DNA of 64,000 bases from Flavobacterium muglaense (lineage in GTDB: Bacteria; Bacteroidota; Bacteroidia; Flavobacteriales; Flavobacteriaceae). Below, piece by piece: positions 8,956-17,138 of the stretch. Below the pieces are notes generated by a model. It had not been told where the DNA came from. It did no database searches and saw nothing but the letters and a program-made list of their open reading frames with translations. The stretch is from the NCBI RefSeq assembly GCF_014305155.1, contig NZ_JACRUK010000020.1, positions 1-64,000 on the forward strand, written 5' to 3'. Both the position numbers and the translations under genes were made by a program. Positions within the stretch are counted from its first letter, which is position 1. Every line of letters begins with the position of its first letter.

Positions 8956-10218
8956 TTAAGCATCTAAATCTACTTTAGTTCTAGCTGCAATCTCTTTATA
9001 TGTACCATTCACTAATTTCTCACGAATTGCTTCAAATGCAACAAGTGTTTCGTTAATATCATCAATTGAGTGAGAAGCAGTAGGAATCATTCTCAATAAT
9101 ATAATTCCTTTTGGAATTACTGGATACACAACAATAGATAAGAATATACCGTAATTTTCTCTCAAGTCATTCACCATAATCATCGCTTCAGGAATACTTC
9201 CTTCAAGATATACTGGTGTAATACAAGTATTTGTATCTCCTATGTTAAAACCTTTTTCCCTCAATCCGTTTTGTAACGCATTTACATTATCCCATAATTT
9301 ATCTTTCAATTCTGGATGATTACGCAACAACTCTAATCGTTTTAACGAACCTATTGTTTGTATCATTGGCAACGCCTTAGCAAACATTTGAGAACGTAAA
9401 TTGTATTTCAAATAATCAATAACATCTTTATCAGCTGCCACAAAAGCTCCAATGTTAGCCATTGATTTTGCAAAAGTCGAAAAGTAAACATCAATATCAT
9501 CTTGAATACCTTGCTCCTCACCTGCTCCAGCTCCAGTTTTTCCTAGAGTACCAAAACCGTGTGCATCATCTACAAGTAAACGGAAGTTGTATTTTTGCTT
9601 CATAGCAACAATCTCTTTCAATTTTCCTTGTTGTCCACGCATTCCAAAAACTCCTTCGGTAATAAATAAAATACCACCACCAGTAGTTTCGGCCATTTTT
9701 GTAGCACGTTGCAGGTTTTTCTCCATACTTTCTAAGTCATTATGCTTATAAGTAAATCGTTTCCCCATGTGTAAACGTACCCCATCAATAATACAGGCGT
9801 GTGAATCTACATCATATACAATGATATCGTTTTTAGTAACCAATGCGTCAATAATTGACACCATCCCCTGGTAACCAAAATTCAATAAGTAAGCTGATTC
9901 TTTCATTACAAAAGCAGCTAATTCTTGTTCTAATTGTTCATGGTATTTAGTATGACCACTCATCATTCTCGCTCCCATAGGATAAGCTGCACCAAATTGA
10001 ATTGCTGCATCAGTATCTGCTTGTCTCACCTCAGGATGATTTGCTAAACCTAAATAGTCATTCAAGCTCCAGTTCAAAATGTTTTCCCCACCAAACTGCA
10101 TTCTAGGCCCTAATTCACCCTCTAATTTTGGAAAAACAAAATATCCTTCTGCTTGCGAAGCCCATCTCCCTAACGGGCCTTTATTGTTTTGAATTCTTTC
10201 GAATAAATCCTTTACCAT
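8956..10218 (-). CDS. Alpha-oxoamine synthase (serine palmitoyltransferase / cysteate acyltransferase type)
   Basis: This 420-residue PLP enzyme joins an acyl thioester to an amino acid with decarboxylation. The PLP Lys is K251 in FSTFAKSMANIGAF, and the PLP-ring Asp lies in LVDDAHGFGTLG (about 216-227). The active-site sequence TFAKS resembles serine palmitoyltransferase more than KBL or BioF (which usually have TxGKA). In Flavobacterium, an enzyme of this type condenses acyl donors with cysteate for capnine sulfonolipids needed for efficient gliding, so an SPT/CFAT role is likely; KBL-type activity is not excluded. It is monocistronic between a terminator and a divergent promoter region. 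Confidence 0.85.
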   Translation of the reverse strand: MVKDLFERIQNNKGPLGRWASQAEGYFVFPKLEGELGPRMQFGGENILNWSLNDYLGLANHPEVRQADTDAAIQFGAAYPMGARMMSGHTKYHEQLEQELAAFVMKESAYLLNFGYQGMVSIIDALVTKNDIIVYDVDSHACIIDGVRLHMGKRFTYKHNDLESMEKNLQRATKMAETTGGGILFITEGVFGMRGQQGKLKEIVAMKQKYNFRLLVDDAHGFGTLGKTGAGAGEEQGIQDDIDVYFSTFAKSMANIGAFVAADKDVIDYLKYNLRSQMFAKALPMIQTIGSLKRLELLRNHPELKDKLWDNVNALQNGLREKGFNIGDTNTCITPVYLEGSIPEAMIMVNDLRENYGIFLSIVVYPVIPKGIILLRMIPTASHSIDDINETLVAFEAIREKLVNGTYKEIAARTKVDLDA

Positions 10219-10255
10219 AATATATTTAAGTAATAATTTTAATTTTAAGAAGTTG

Positions 10256-10263
10256 CAAAAATA
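10256..10263 (-). promoter_or_regulatory. Putative -7 element for the oxoamine synthase
   Basis: Minus-strand TATTTTTG (consensus TAnnTTTG), 38 bases before the ATG at 10218. Confidence 0.5.
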
Positions 10264-10308
10264 ATTATTTATATTTTATAAAAGTCTTGAAACCAAATTT
10301 ATTTTTTG

Positions 10309-10390
10309 TAGCTAGTCCTGCTATTCACTATATCTTTTACTTTTTTAAAGAAAAAAAGTAAAAGGATGCCGTTTCTATCAGGGCTAAAAA
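10309..10390. repeat. Intergenic repeat with conserved ends and palindromic core (copy 1)
   Basis: Read on the minus strand: AGCCCTGAT at one end, AGCAGGACTAG at the other, and between them 13-base complementary arms (CTTTTACTTTTTT at 10334-10346 and AAAAAAGTAAAAG at 10352-10364). The same outer boxes surround a different core at 21427-21500. It lies between two divergently transcribed genes, so it is not a terminator for either. Confidence 0.8.
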
Positions 10391-10414
10391 TCCAAAATCC
10401 AAAAATAAACTTTG

Positions 10415-10422
10415 TATATTTG
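10415..10422 (+). promoter_or_regulatory. Putative -7 element that fixes the NYN gene start
   Basis: TATATTTG lies 25 bases before the ATG at 10447. The open frame extends further upstream through this promoter and into the repeat, so the upstream extension is not expected to be coding. Confidence 0.6.
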
Positions 10423-10446
10423 ACTAATATTTCAATACAACTATAC

Positions 10447-11250
10447 ATGTCAAATAATATCAAAGAATTAAAATTAGCCGTACTAATTGATGCCGACAAC
10501 GTTCCTTATAGTAACGTAAAAGGAATGATGGAAGAAATAACCAAGTACGGAACACCAACCACTAAACGCATCTACGCCGACTGGACCAGACCAAATGCCG
10601 GCGGATGGAAAGGCGTTTTACTCGAACACGCAATTACCCCTATACAACAATACAGTTATACCTCTGGAAAAAACTCTTCCGACTCCGCTCTAATCATTGA
10701 TGCAATGGATTTACTGTACTCTGGTAAACTAGACGGCTTCTGTATCGTTTCAAGCGACAGTGATTTCACTCGCTTAGCCATTAGATTACGTGAATCTGGC
10801 ATGAAAGTAATTGGAATTGGCGAACAAAAAACGCCAAAACCTTTCATTAGCGCTTGTGATCGTTTTGTATTCATTGAGGTTTTAGACGGTGCAATCAAGA
10901 AAAACGCGCCTAAAAGAACAACAAACAACGAAAACAAAAAAGTAATCGGAAAAACTACCGAAAAAGTTATTGAGAAAAACACTCAAAAACCACTTAATAA
11001 AATAGACGAACCTACCATTGATCTTATCGAAGACTCTATTGACGATATTGCCGATGACAGCGGATGGGCATTCCTTGGCGATGTAGGAAACTTAATCGTG
11101 AAGAAAAAACCAGAATTTGACCCAAGAAACTATGGCTTCCCTAAACTGACGCCCATGTTAAAATCCCTAACTGACATTCTTGAAATTGACGAAAGAGACT
11201 CTGATAAAAAAGGAATCAAACACGTATATGTACGATTGCGTTTTAGCTAA
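10447..11250 (+). CDS. NYN-domain (PIN-like) protein with C-terminal LOTUS/OST-HTH-like region
   Basis: This 267-residue protein has a PIN-like NYN ribonuclease fold: LAVLIDADNVPYS (residues about 10-22) gives the first catalytic Asp pair, KNSSDSALIIDAMDL the middle acidic cluster, and CIVSSDSDFTRLAIRLRE the last. A charged linker (about 150-205) leads to a C-terminal segment (about 210-265, GWAFLGDVGNLI to HVYVRLRF) that fits an OST-HTH/LOTUS RNA-binding domain. This LabA/NYN pairing suggests RNA processing or binding; the target is unknown. The start at 10447 is chosen over an upstream in-frame codon because the promoter -7 box lies between. Confidence 0.8.
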   Translation: MSNNIKELKLAVLIDADNVPYSNVKGMMEEITKYGTPTTKRIYADWTRPNAGGWKGVLLEHAITPIQQYSYTSGKNSSDSALIIDAMDLLYSGKLDGFCIVSSDSDFTRLAIRLRESGMKVIGIGEQKTPKPFISACDRFVFIEVLDGAIKKNAPKRTTNNENKKVIGKTTEKVIEKNTQKPLNKIDEPTIDLIEDSIDDIADDSGWAFLGDVGNLIVKKKPEFDPRNYGFPKLTPMLKSLTDILEIDERDSDKKGIKHVYVRLRFS

Positions 11251-11314
11251 AAAACAAATTACAGCAGCCTGTACCAATATTTAACACCATTTATTTGAGC
11301 TAATACAATCTACA

Positions 11315-12823
11315 ATGAGAAAAAAGTTTTTTATTTTCGGGATAGCCATTTTAATACTATCCATCCTATCTTATTACAATCTCAAGACTAGTGTGCTATT
11401 TCCGATACTCTGCGTGTCCTTATTATTCATAGGCTTCTTAAACAGCATCCAGCACAAGCACGCTATTTTACGTAACTTTCCTGTTTTAGGGTATTTTAGA
11501 TACTTCTTTGAAATGATTGCACCCGAAATTCAGCAATATTTTATTGAACGCACCACCGACGGAAAACCTTTTTCCAGAAACGAGCGTTCACTAGTCTATC
11601 AAAGGGCAAAAAACATCGATGCTACAACTCCTTTTGGAACACAATTAGACATTAATCAATCCAATTATGAAGGAATAAAACATTCCATATTCCCCGCCAA
11701 AGTAAATGACGATATGCCACGGGTTACAATAGGCGGCCCAGATTGCAAGCAACCATACTCGGCTTCTATTCTCAACATATCCGCTATGAGTTTTGGATCC
11801 TTGAGCGAAAATGCTATTGTAGCGTTAAACAAAGGTGCCAAAAAAGGTGAATTCTACCACAACACTGGTGAAGGCGGACTCACCGAATTTCATTTACAAG
11901 GTGGCGATATTACTTGGCAAATAGGAACTGGTTATTTTGGATGCCGTACCAAAGAAGGAAATTTTGACGCCGATAAATTTGTAGATAAATCCAACAAGCC
12001 CGAAGTTAAGATGATAGAAATAAAACTATCGCAAGGCGCTAAACCAGGACACGGAGGTGTATTACCTGCGAGTAAAAATACCGAGCAAATCGCAAAGATA
12101 AGAGGCGTTGAACCACACACTACCATTCTCTCCCCTCCCAGCCATACTGCTTTTAACAACCCCAGCGGACTCATTCAATTCGTTGCACAACTTAGAAGCT
12201 TATCCAATGGCAAACCTATTGGATTTAAATTATGCATCGGTCAATCGAGTGAGTTCGAAGCCATCTGCCACGAGATGATCGTTCAACATTGCTTTCCCGA
12301 TTTCATTACCGTAGATGGTGCCGAAGGAGGAACAGGAGCAGCACCTTTAGAATTCTCGGACGGTGTAGGAATGCCATTTGAACCCGCTTTAATCTTTGTA
12401 AACAAAACCCTTATTAATCTGGGCATTCGAGACAAAATTAGAGTAATTGGTAGCGGCAAAATCATTTCGGGCTACTCTATACTTAGAGCCATCGCCATGG
12501 GAGCCGACTTATGCAATAGTGCTCGAGGTTTCATGTTTTCATTAGGATGCATTCAAGCGTTGCGATGCAACAACAATGCCTGCCCAACAGGTGTTGCAAC
12601 CCAAGATAAAATGCTAATGAAGGGATTAGTAGTGACTGACAAAGCCGAAAGAGTGTATTATTTTCATAAAAACACTTTACATGCTGCCAACGAACTTTTG
12701 GCGGCAGCCGGAAAAACAGCTTATAGCGAGGTAGACAATTCGATCTTTATGCGTGGTGATGAATTCACAAAACTATCTGACCTCTATTTTCCTGACAATC
12801 TCACTAGTGTGTCACAGTTGTAA
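11315..12823 (+). CDS. FMN-binding glutamate synthase-domain protein
   Basis: This 502-residue protein has two N-terminal membrane helices (residues about 4-45), followed by the FMN/Fe-S synthase barrel of the glutamate-synthase large-subunit family (about 90-490). Visible motifs are the FMN-binding GQGAKPGHGG-like stretch (SQGAKPGHGGVLPASK), DGAEGGTGAAP, and the cysteine cluster LGCIQALRCNNNACPTGV (about 412-429) for a 3Fe-4S centre. It lacks the glutaminase domain, so it is probably not a complete GOGAT; its partner and reaction are unknown. Members anchored to the membrane are common in Bacteroidota. rdgB follows 64 bases downstream. Confidence 0.85.
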   Translation: MRKKFFIFGIAILILSILSYYNLKTSVLFPILCVSLLFIGFLNSIQHKHAILRNFPVLGYFRYFFEMIAPEIQQYFIERTTDGKPFSRNERSLVYQRAKNIDATTPFGTQLDINQSNYEGIKHSIFPAKVNDDMPRVTIGGPDCKQPYSASILNISAMSFGSLSENAIVALNKGAKKGEFYHNTGEGGLTEFHLQGGDITWQIGTGYFGCRTKEGNFDADKFVDKSNKPEVKMIEIKLSQGAKPGHGGVLPASKNTEQIAKIRGVEPHTTILSPPSHTAFNNPSGLIQFVAQLRSLSNGKPIGFKLCIGQSSEFEAICHEMIVQHCFPDFITVDGAEGGTGAAPLEFSDGVGMPFEPALIFVNKTLINLGIRDKIRVIGSGKIISGYSILRAIAMGADLCNSARGFMFSLGCIQALRCNNNACPTGVATQDKMLMKGLVVTDKAERVYYFHKNTLHAANELLAAAGKTAYSEVDNSIFMRGDEFTKLSDLYFPDNLTSVSQL

Positions 12824-12887
12824 AAACAGAATGGCGATACCTCCTTTTTTTTTAGAAACACACCTTTACACCATTAAAATAAAACCT

Positions 12888-13466
12888 ATGAAACTCGTAT
12901 TCGCTTCGAATAATAAAAATAAAATTGCCGAAATACAGCAACTACTCCCCCCTAGCATTCAAATAGTAAGCCTTGAAGAAATAGGTTGCTTCGAAGAAAT
13001 TCCAGAAACAGCTGATACCATAGAAGGCAATGCCATTTTAAAAGCCAACTATGTAACTCAAAAATACGGTTACGACTGTTTTGCAGACGATACAGGTCTT
13101 GAAGTCGAAACCTTAAACAACGAACCTGGAGTTTTCTCTGCTAGATATGCTGGAGAACAAAAAGATTCTAATGCCAACATGGACAAACTTTTAGAAAACT
13201 TAAAAGGAAAACCAAACCGACATGCCCAATTCAAAACCGTTATCACTTTGAATGCAAACGGCGCACAGCATTTATTTACCGGAATTGCCAAAGGGACAAT
13301 TACCGAGGAAAAACGTGGAGAAAAAGGCTTTGGCTATGATCCTATTTTTCAACCACTTCAATATCAAGAAACATTTGCACAGTTATCTGCCGCAATCAAA
13401 AATGAAATCAGCCACCGAGGGAAAGCAACGCAAGAGTTAATTGCGTTTTTAAAAAAACAAAAATAA
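12888..13466 (+). CDS. rdgB: XTP/dITP diphosphatase (RdgB/HAM1)
   Basis: This 192-residue enzyme hydrolyses non-canonical purine triphosphates (dITP, XTP) to monophosphates and so cleans the nucleotide pool. Family motifs are FASNNKNKIAEIQQLL (residues 5-20, substrate loop), DDTGLEVETLNNEPGVFSARYAG (around 65-87; catalytic Asp) and GEKGFGYDPIF with SHRGKA near the C-terminus. The start is the ATG at 12888, giving MKLVFASNNKNK; the open frame upstream overlaps the preceding gene and is not coding. It may be cotranscribed with the glutamate-synthase-like gene. Confidence 0.95.
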   Translation: MKLVFASNNKNKIAEIQQLLPPSIQIVSLEEIGCFEEIPETADTIEGNAILKANYVTQKYGYDCFADDTGLEVETLNNEPGVFSARYAGEQKDSNANMDKLLENLKGKPNRHAQFKTVITLNANGAQHLFTGIAKGTITEEKRGEKGFGYDPIFQPLQYQETFAQLSAAIKNEISHRGKATQELIAFLKKQK

Positions 13467-13620
13467 TTGTTTTAAATACAACATTTTGAGATCAAATTTT
13501 TAAATTTAAAGCCCAAAAACTACACTCAAAATTCAATTTCAGAAGTTACAAACTCCAAAATAAAATATAACTTTCTGATAATCAAATAATAATAAATCAA
13601 CAAAACTTAAAATTCCATTA

Positions 13621-13639
13621 GTTTATATGAATTATAAAC
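13621..13639. promoter_or_regulatory. Palindrome next to the helicase promoter
   Basis: GTTTATA-TGAAT-TATAAAC, directly upstream of the -7 element TAATTTTG at 13642-13649. It is placed where an operator for the DEAD-box gene could lie. Confidence 0.4.
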
Positions 13640-13641
13640 AG

Positions 13642-13649
13642 TAATTTTG
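13642..13649 (+). promoter_or_regulatory. Putative -7 element of the helicase promoter
   Basis: TAATTTTG fits TAnnTTTG and lies 21 bases before the ATG at 13671, which supports that start over an upstream in-frame codon at 13647. Confidence 0.6.
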
Positions 13650-13670
13650 CACCCTATTTTAAAAATACAT

Positions 13671-15599
13671 ATGAATAAATTTGAACAATTAGGATTGAGT
13701 GAATCGTTACTGAAGGCGATTTTAGATCTAGGATTTGAAAATCCGACGGACGTACAGGAGAAAGCGATTCCCCTATTATTGGAAAAAGACACAGATATGG
13801 TTGCGTTGGCTCAGACAGGGACAGGGAAAACGGCAGCATTTGGTTTTCCAGTTATTCAGAAAATTGATGCCGACAACAGAAATACACAAGCATTAATTTT
13901 ATCTCCAACACGCGAATTGTGTTTGCAGATTACCAACGAACTTAAAAACTACTCTAAATACGAAAAAGGTATTAATGTGGTAGCAGTTTACGGTGGAGCT
14001 AGCATTACAGAACAAGCGAGAGACATAAAAAGAGGAGCACAAATTATCGTTGCAACTCCAGGAAGAATGCAAGACATGATTAATAGAGGTTTAGTAAACA
14101 TTTCTCAAATTAATTTTTGTATTCTAGATGAAGCGGATGAAATGTTGAACATGGGATTCTACGAAGACATCGTAAACATCCTATCAACAACTCCAGACGA
14201 AAAAAACACATGGTTGTTCTCTGCAACAATGCCTGCTGAAGTAGCACGTATTGGAAAACAATTTATGAAAGACCCTATTGAAATTACTGTAGGTGCTAAG
14301 AATTCAGGTTCTGCAACAGTTTCTCATGAGTTTTACCTAGTAAATGCTCGTGACCGTTACGAAGCTTTGAAGCGTTTAGCCGATGCTAATCCAGACATTT
14401 TCTCAGTAGTTTTTTGTAGAACGAAACGTGATACTCAAGCTGTAGCTGAAAAATTAGTTGAAGATGGATACAGTGCTGCTGCATTGCATGGAGATTTATC
14501 TCAAGCGCAACGTGATGGTGTTATGAAATCTTTTAGAGGTCGCCAAATCCAAATGCTTGTAGCTACTGACGTTGCTGCACGTGGAATTGACGTTGATAAC
14601 ATTACTCACGTAGTAAACTACCAATTACCGGACGAAATAGAAACTTACAATCACCGTTCAGGTCGTACTGGTCGTGCTGGTAAACTAGGTACTTCTATCG
14701 TTATTGTAACTAAAAGTGAATTGCGTAAGATTTCTTCTATCGAAAGAATCATCAAGCAAAAATTCGAAGAAAAAACAATTCCTTCTGGAATTGAAATCTG
14801 CGAAATCCAATTATTACACTTAGCTAATAAAATTAAAGATGTAGAAGTTGATCACGAAATTGACAACTATCTTCCTGCAATTAACAATGTTCTTGAAGAC
14901 TTAACGAAAGAAGAGTTAATCAAGAAAATGGTTTCTGTAGAATTCAACCGTTTTATCAACTACTACAAGAAAACTAGAGATATCTCTAATCAATCGAACT
15001 CTGAAAGACGTGATCGTGACGATAGAGATGGTGCTCCAAGAGAAAACAATAATGGTGGTGCAACAAGATATTTCGTGAACATAGGTTCAAGAGATAACTT
15101 TGATTGGATGTCATTAAAAGATTACTTGAAAGAGACATTAGACCTAGGTCGTGATGATGTTTTCAAAGTAGACGTAAAAGAAGGTTTCTCTTTCTTTAAC
15201 ACTGATCCTGAGCACACTGATAAAGTAATGGAAGTATTGAACAACGTACAATTAGAAGGACGTCGTATCAATGTTGAAATTTCTAAAAATGACGGTGGCG
15301 GAAGACGTGATCACAACGGAAGAAGTTCTGGTGGTGGTTTCGGCGGAGGTAGATCTGGCGGCGGAAGAAGAGAAGGAAGCTTTGCACCAAGACGCGAAGG
15401 TTCATCTGGAGGCTTTAGAAGCGATAGAAATTCAGCTCCAAGAGAAGGTGGTTTCAGAAGCGAAAGAAGCTCTGCTCCAAGAGAAGGTGGTTTCGGAGGA
15501 AGAAGCTCTTCAAGAGGAGAAGGTTCTTCTGATAGAGCACCAAGACGCTCTGAAAGTTTTGGTGATGCACCAAGACCAAGAAGACCAAGAAGAGACTAA
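13671..15599 (+). CDS. DEAD-box RNA helicase (DeaD/CsdA type) with Arg/Gly-rich tail
   Basis: This 642-residue ATP-dependent RNA helicase probably acts in ribosome assembly or cold adaptation. Motifs in order are the Q motif near residue 22-29, Walker A AQTGTGKT (47-54), Walker B DEAD (153-156), SAT (near 184) and HRSGRTGRAG (near 328). A DbpA-type RNA-binding domain spans about 463-540 (from TRYFVNIGSRDNFDW to INVEISKND). The last 100 residues are an Arg/Gly/Ser-rich tail with repeated APREGGF units, typical of unstructured RNA-binding ends. The start gives MNKFEQLGLSE, the usual N-terminus. It has its own promoter and a long AT-rich upstream gap. Confidence 0.95.
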   Translation: MNKFEQLGLSESLLKAILDLGFENPTDVQEKAIPLLLEKDTDMVALAQTGTGKTAAFGFPVIQKIDADNRNTQALILSPTRELCLQITNELKNYSKYEKGINVVAVYGGASITEQARDIKRGAQIIVATPGRMQDMINRGLVNISQINFCILDEADEMLNMGFYEDIVNILSTTPDEKNTWLFSATMPAEVARIGKQFMKDPIEITVGAKNSGSATVSHEFYLVNARDRYEALKRLADANPDIFSVVFCRTKRDTQAVAEKLVEDGYSAAALHGDLSQAQRDGVMKSFRGRQIQMLVATDVAARGIDVDNITHVVNYQLPDEIETYNHRSGRTGRAGKLGTSIVIVTKSELRKISSIERIIKQKFEEKTIPSGIEICEIQLLHLANKIKDVEVDHEIDNYLPAINNVLEDLTKEELIKKMVSVEFNRFINYYKKTRDISNQSNSERRDRDDRDGAPRENNNGGATRYFVNIGSRDNFDWMSLKDYLKETLDLGRDDVFKVDVKEGFSFFNTDPEHTDKVMEVLNNVQLEGRRINVEISKNDGGGRRDHNGRSSGGGFGGGRSGGGRREGSFAPRREGSSGGFRSDRNSAPREGGFRSERSSAPREGGFGGRSSSRGEGSSDRAPRRSESFGDAPRPRRPRRD

Positions 15600-15687
15600 C
15601 ATCTACTGTTAATTTTCTGATAATTATATAAGGGAACTATAAAATATTTAATCCTGATTTACTACTTTTAAAGTCTTAAATCAGTTT

Positions 15688-16455
15688 ATGAAATATTTTA
15701 TAGTTCTCTTTTTTTTATTAGTTTCCGTTTCGAGCCATGCTCAAGATTTAACGCCGTCTCAAAAAGTATCTGGATATATCTATAATGACGATACAAAGTC
15801 ACCGTTAATCAATGTTAACATTATCAACATCAACAAAGTACGAGGTGCTAGAACAGACTCTCAAGGGTATTTTGAAATTGATGTTCAACCCACTGACACC
15901 TTACATTTATCACTTTTGGGTTTTCAATCTTTAAGAGTAAAAGTGACCAATGACTGGATCAAAAACAAAGTAGCAAAAATTTATCTTACTGAAAAAGCCA
16001 TCGCTTTAGAGGAAGTAGTCATCAGACCTTTTCACCTTACTGGCTACTTAGAAGTAGATTCTAAAACTATTCCTACGCAAGAAAATTTCCGTTATAGTAT
16101 TTCGGGCTTGACCCACGGTTATGAAGCTGGTGAATATTCCCCAAATGCATTTGGAAAAGTACTAGGATCCATTTTCAACCCTGCGGATGTGCTTTATAAT
16201 TTCTTTGGAAACAAACCCAATGAGTTAAAAAAACTAAAGGTGATGAAGAAAGACGACACTGTACGTAATCTTTTAGAATCTAAATTTGACAGAGAGACCA
16301 TTGCCGTTTTATTAGGTGTTGACAAAAAAGAAATCGCAGAAATTTTACAACGTTGCAATTACTCCGAAGCCTTTATTCAAACTGCCAATGATTTACAAAT
16401 CATGGACGCCATAAGTGGTTGTTATGAAGAATACAAGATTTTAAAGAAAAGATAA
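15688..16455 (+). CDS. Secreted protein with carboxypeptidase-regulatory-like domain
   Basis: This 255-residue protein has a signal peptide (residues 1-18, ending SSHA). A CarboxypepD_reg-like beta-sandwich follows at about 28-110 (SGYIYNDDTKSPLINVNI to ITLxE-like strands, including GARTDSQGYFEIDV). This is the domain that opens TonB-dependent SusC-type receptors. Here there is no barrel: the remaining 140 residues are a soluble domain of unknown function (PNAFGKVLGSIFNPADVLYN onward). It is probably periplasmic. It is a single gene closed by the terminator at 16473. Confidence 0.75.
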   Translation: MKYFIVLFFLLVSVSSHAQDLTPSQKVSGYIYNDDTKSPLINVNIININKVRGARTDSQGYFEIDVQPTDTLHLSLLGFQSLRVKVTNDWIKNKVAKIYLTEKAIALEEVVIRPFHLTGYLEVDSKTIPTQENFRYSISGLTHGYEAGEYSPNAFGKVLGSIFNPADVLYNFFGNKPNELKKLKVMKKDDTVRNLLESKFDRETIAVLLGVDKKEIAEILQRCNYSEAFIQTANDLQIMDAISGCYEEYKILKKR

Positions 16456-16472
16456 AACGTTATTTAAATATA

Positions 16473-16508
16473 GTAATCCCCAATTGCCACGCAGTTGGGG
16501 ATTTTTTT
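16473..16508 (+). terminator. Intrinsic terminator
   Basis: AATCCCCAA ... TTGGGGATT followed by a T run, 18 bases after the stop at 16455. Confidence 0.9.
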
Positions 16509-16529
16509 AACCTTTATATTATCCAAAAA

Positions 16530-16867
16530 ATGGCTAACATTCCTTTCCAATCCATCAATTGGCAAATCATAGAAAAAACAGAGCATCCAGGAACAACTGG
16601 AACTTCCTACTGGCAAACCTTGCATCTAGGCGGTTTACGCATTCGAAAAGTGAAATACTCAAAAGAGTACCTAGCAGATCATTGGTGTCAAAAAGGACAT
16701 ATTGTACATTGCTTGAAAGGCCGTTTTACAAGCGAGCTTGCCACTGGAGAACAAATTATATTGAGCGAAGGAGATACTATGTAGTAGCAGACGACAAGAG
16801 CTCTCATCGCTCCACAACTACCGAAGAAGTTGAATTACTAATCATTGATGGCGATTTTTTAAAATAA
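16530..16867 (+). pseudogene. DHCW-motif cupin, broken by a one-base deletion
   Basis: The first frame codes 84 residues with the family hallmark ADHWCQKGHIVHCLKG (about 49-64) and stops at 16782-16784, right after SEGDTM. The second half of the fold, YVVADDKSSHRSTTTEEVEL, continues in the other frame from 16778 to the TAA at 16865. Restoring one T after ACT (16776-16778) would give a continuous protein of about 112 residues, the normal length, reading GDTYVVADDKSSH. So this is a single-base deletion or a sequencing error. The site has no slippery heptamer. The family is a small cupin of unknown function. Confidence 0.85.
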
Positions 16868-16943
16868 AATACCATAACAATCATTATTTACATACATTTA
16901 CTTAAAACAACTGAATTAACAATTTAAAATATAAACAACTATC

Positions 16944-17054
16944 ATGGCAAAAAGTCAAGACGCTAAAAAAACAGCAAAAAAAGAACCGTTAAAAACGGCT
17001 AAAGAGAAGAAAGAAGAAAAGAGAGACAAGAAAAATGCTCCTAAAAGAGACTAA
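16944..17054 (+). CDS. Lys-rich 36-residue microprotein
   Basis: ATG at 16944, stop TAA at 17052-17054. The product MAKSQDAKKTAKKEPLKTAK continues with a KEKKEEKRDKK run. It is half Lys and Glu, with no hydrophobic core, so it is probably disordered and nucleic-acid or ribosome associated, although no function is known. I recall similar short ORFs in other Flavobacteria (not checked). It is followed directly by a strong terminator, which supports a real transcript. Confidence 0.6.
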   Translation: MAKSQDAKKTAKKEPLKTAKEKKEEKRDKKNAPKRD

Positions 17055-17076
17055 TAATTAGTAGTCAGTATTATAA

Positions 17077-17120
17077 ATATAGTGTTCAGTTCCAATTGAA
17101 ACTGAACTCTATATTTTTTA
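17077..17120. terminator. Bidirectional intrinsic terminator
   Basis: ATATAG-T-GTTCAGTT ... AACTGAAC-T-CTATAT then a T run, between the microprotein gene and convergent pepD. Confidence 0.85.
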
Positions 17121-17138
17121 TATACTGAACTCTAAATA

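Noticed and set aside
15271..15612. Out-of-frame open frame at the helicase tail
   Set aside because: It is the other reading of the repetitive Gly/Arg-rich tail and gives a biased Glu/Val sequence.
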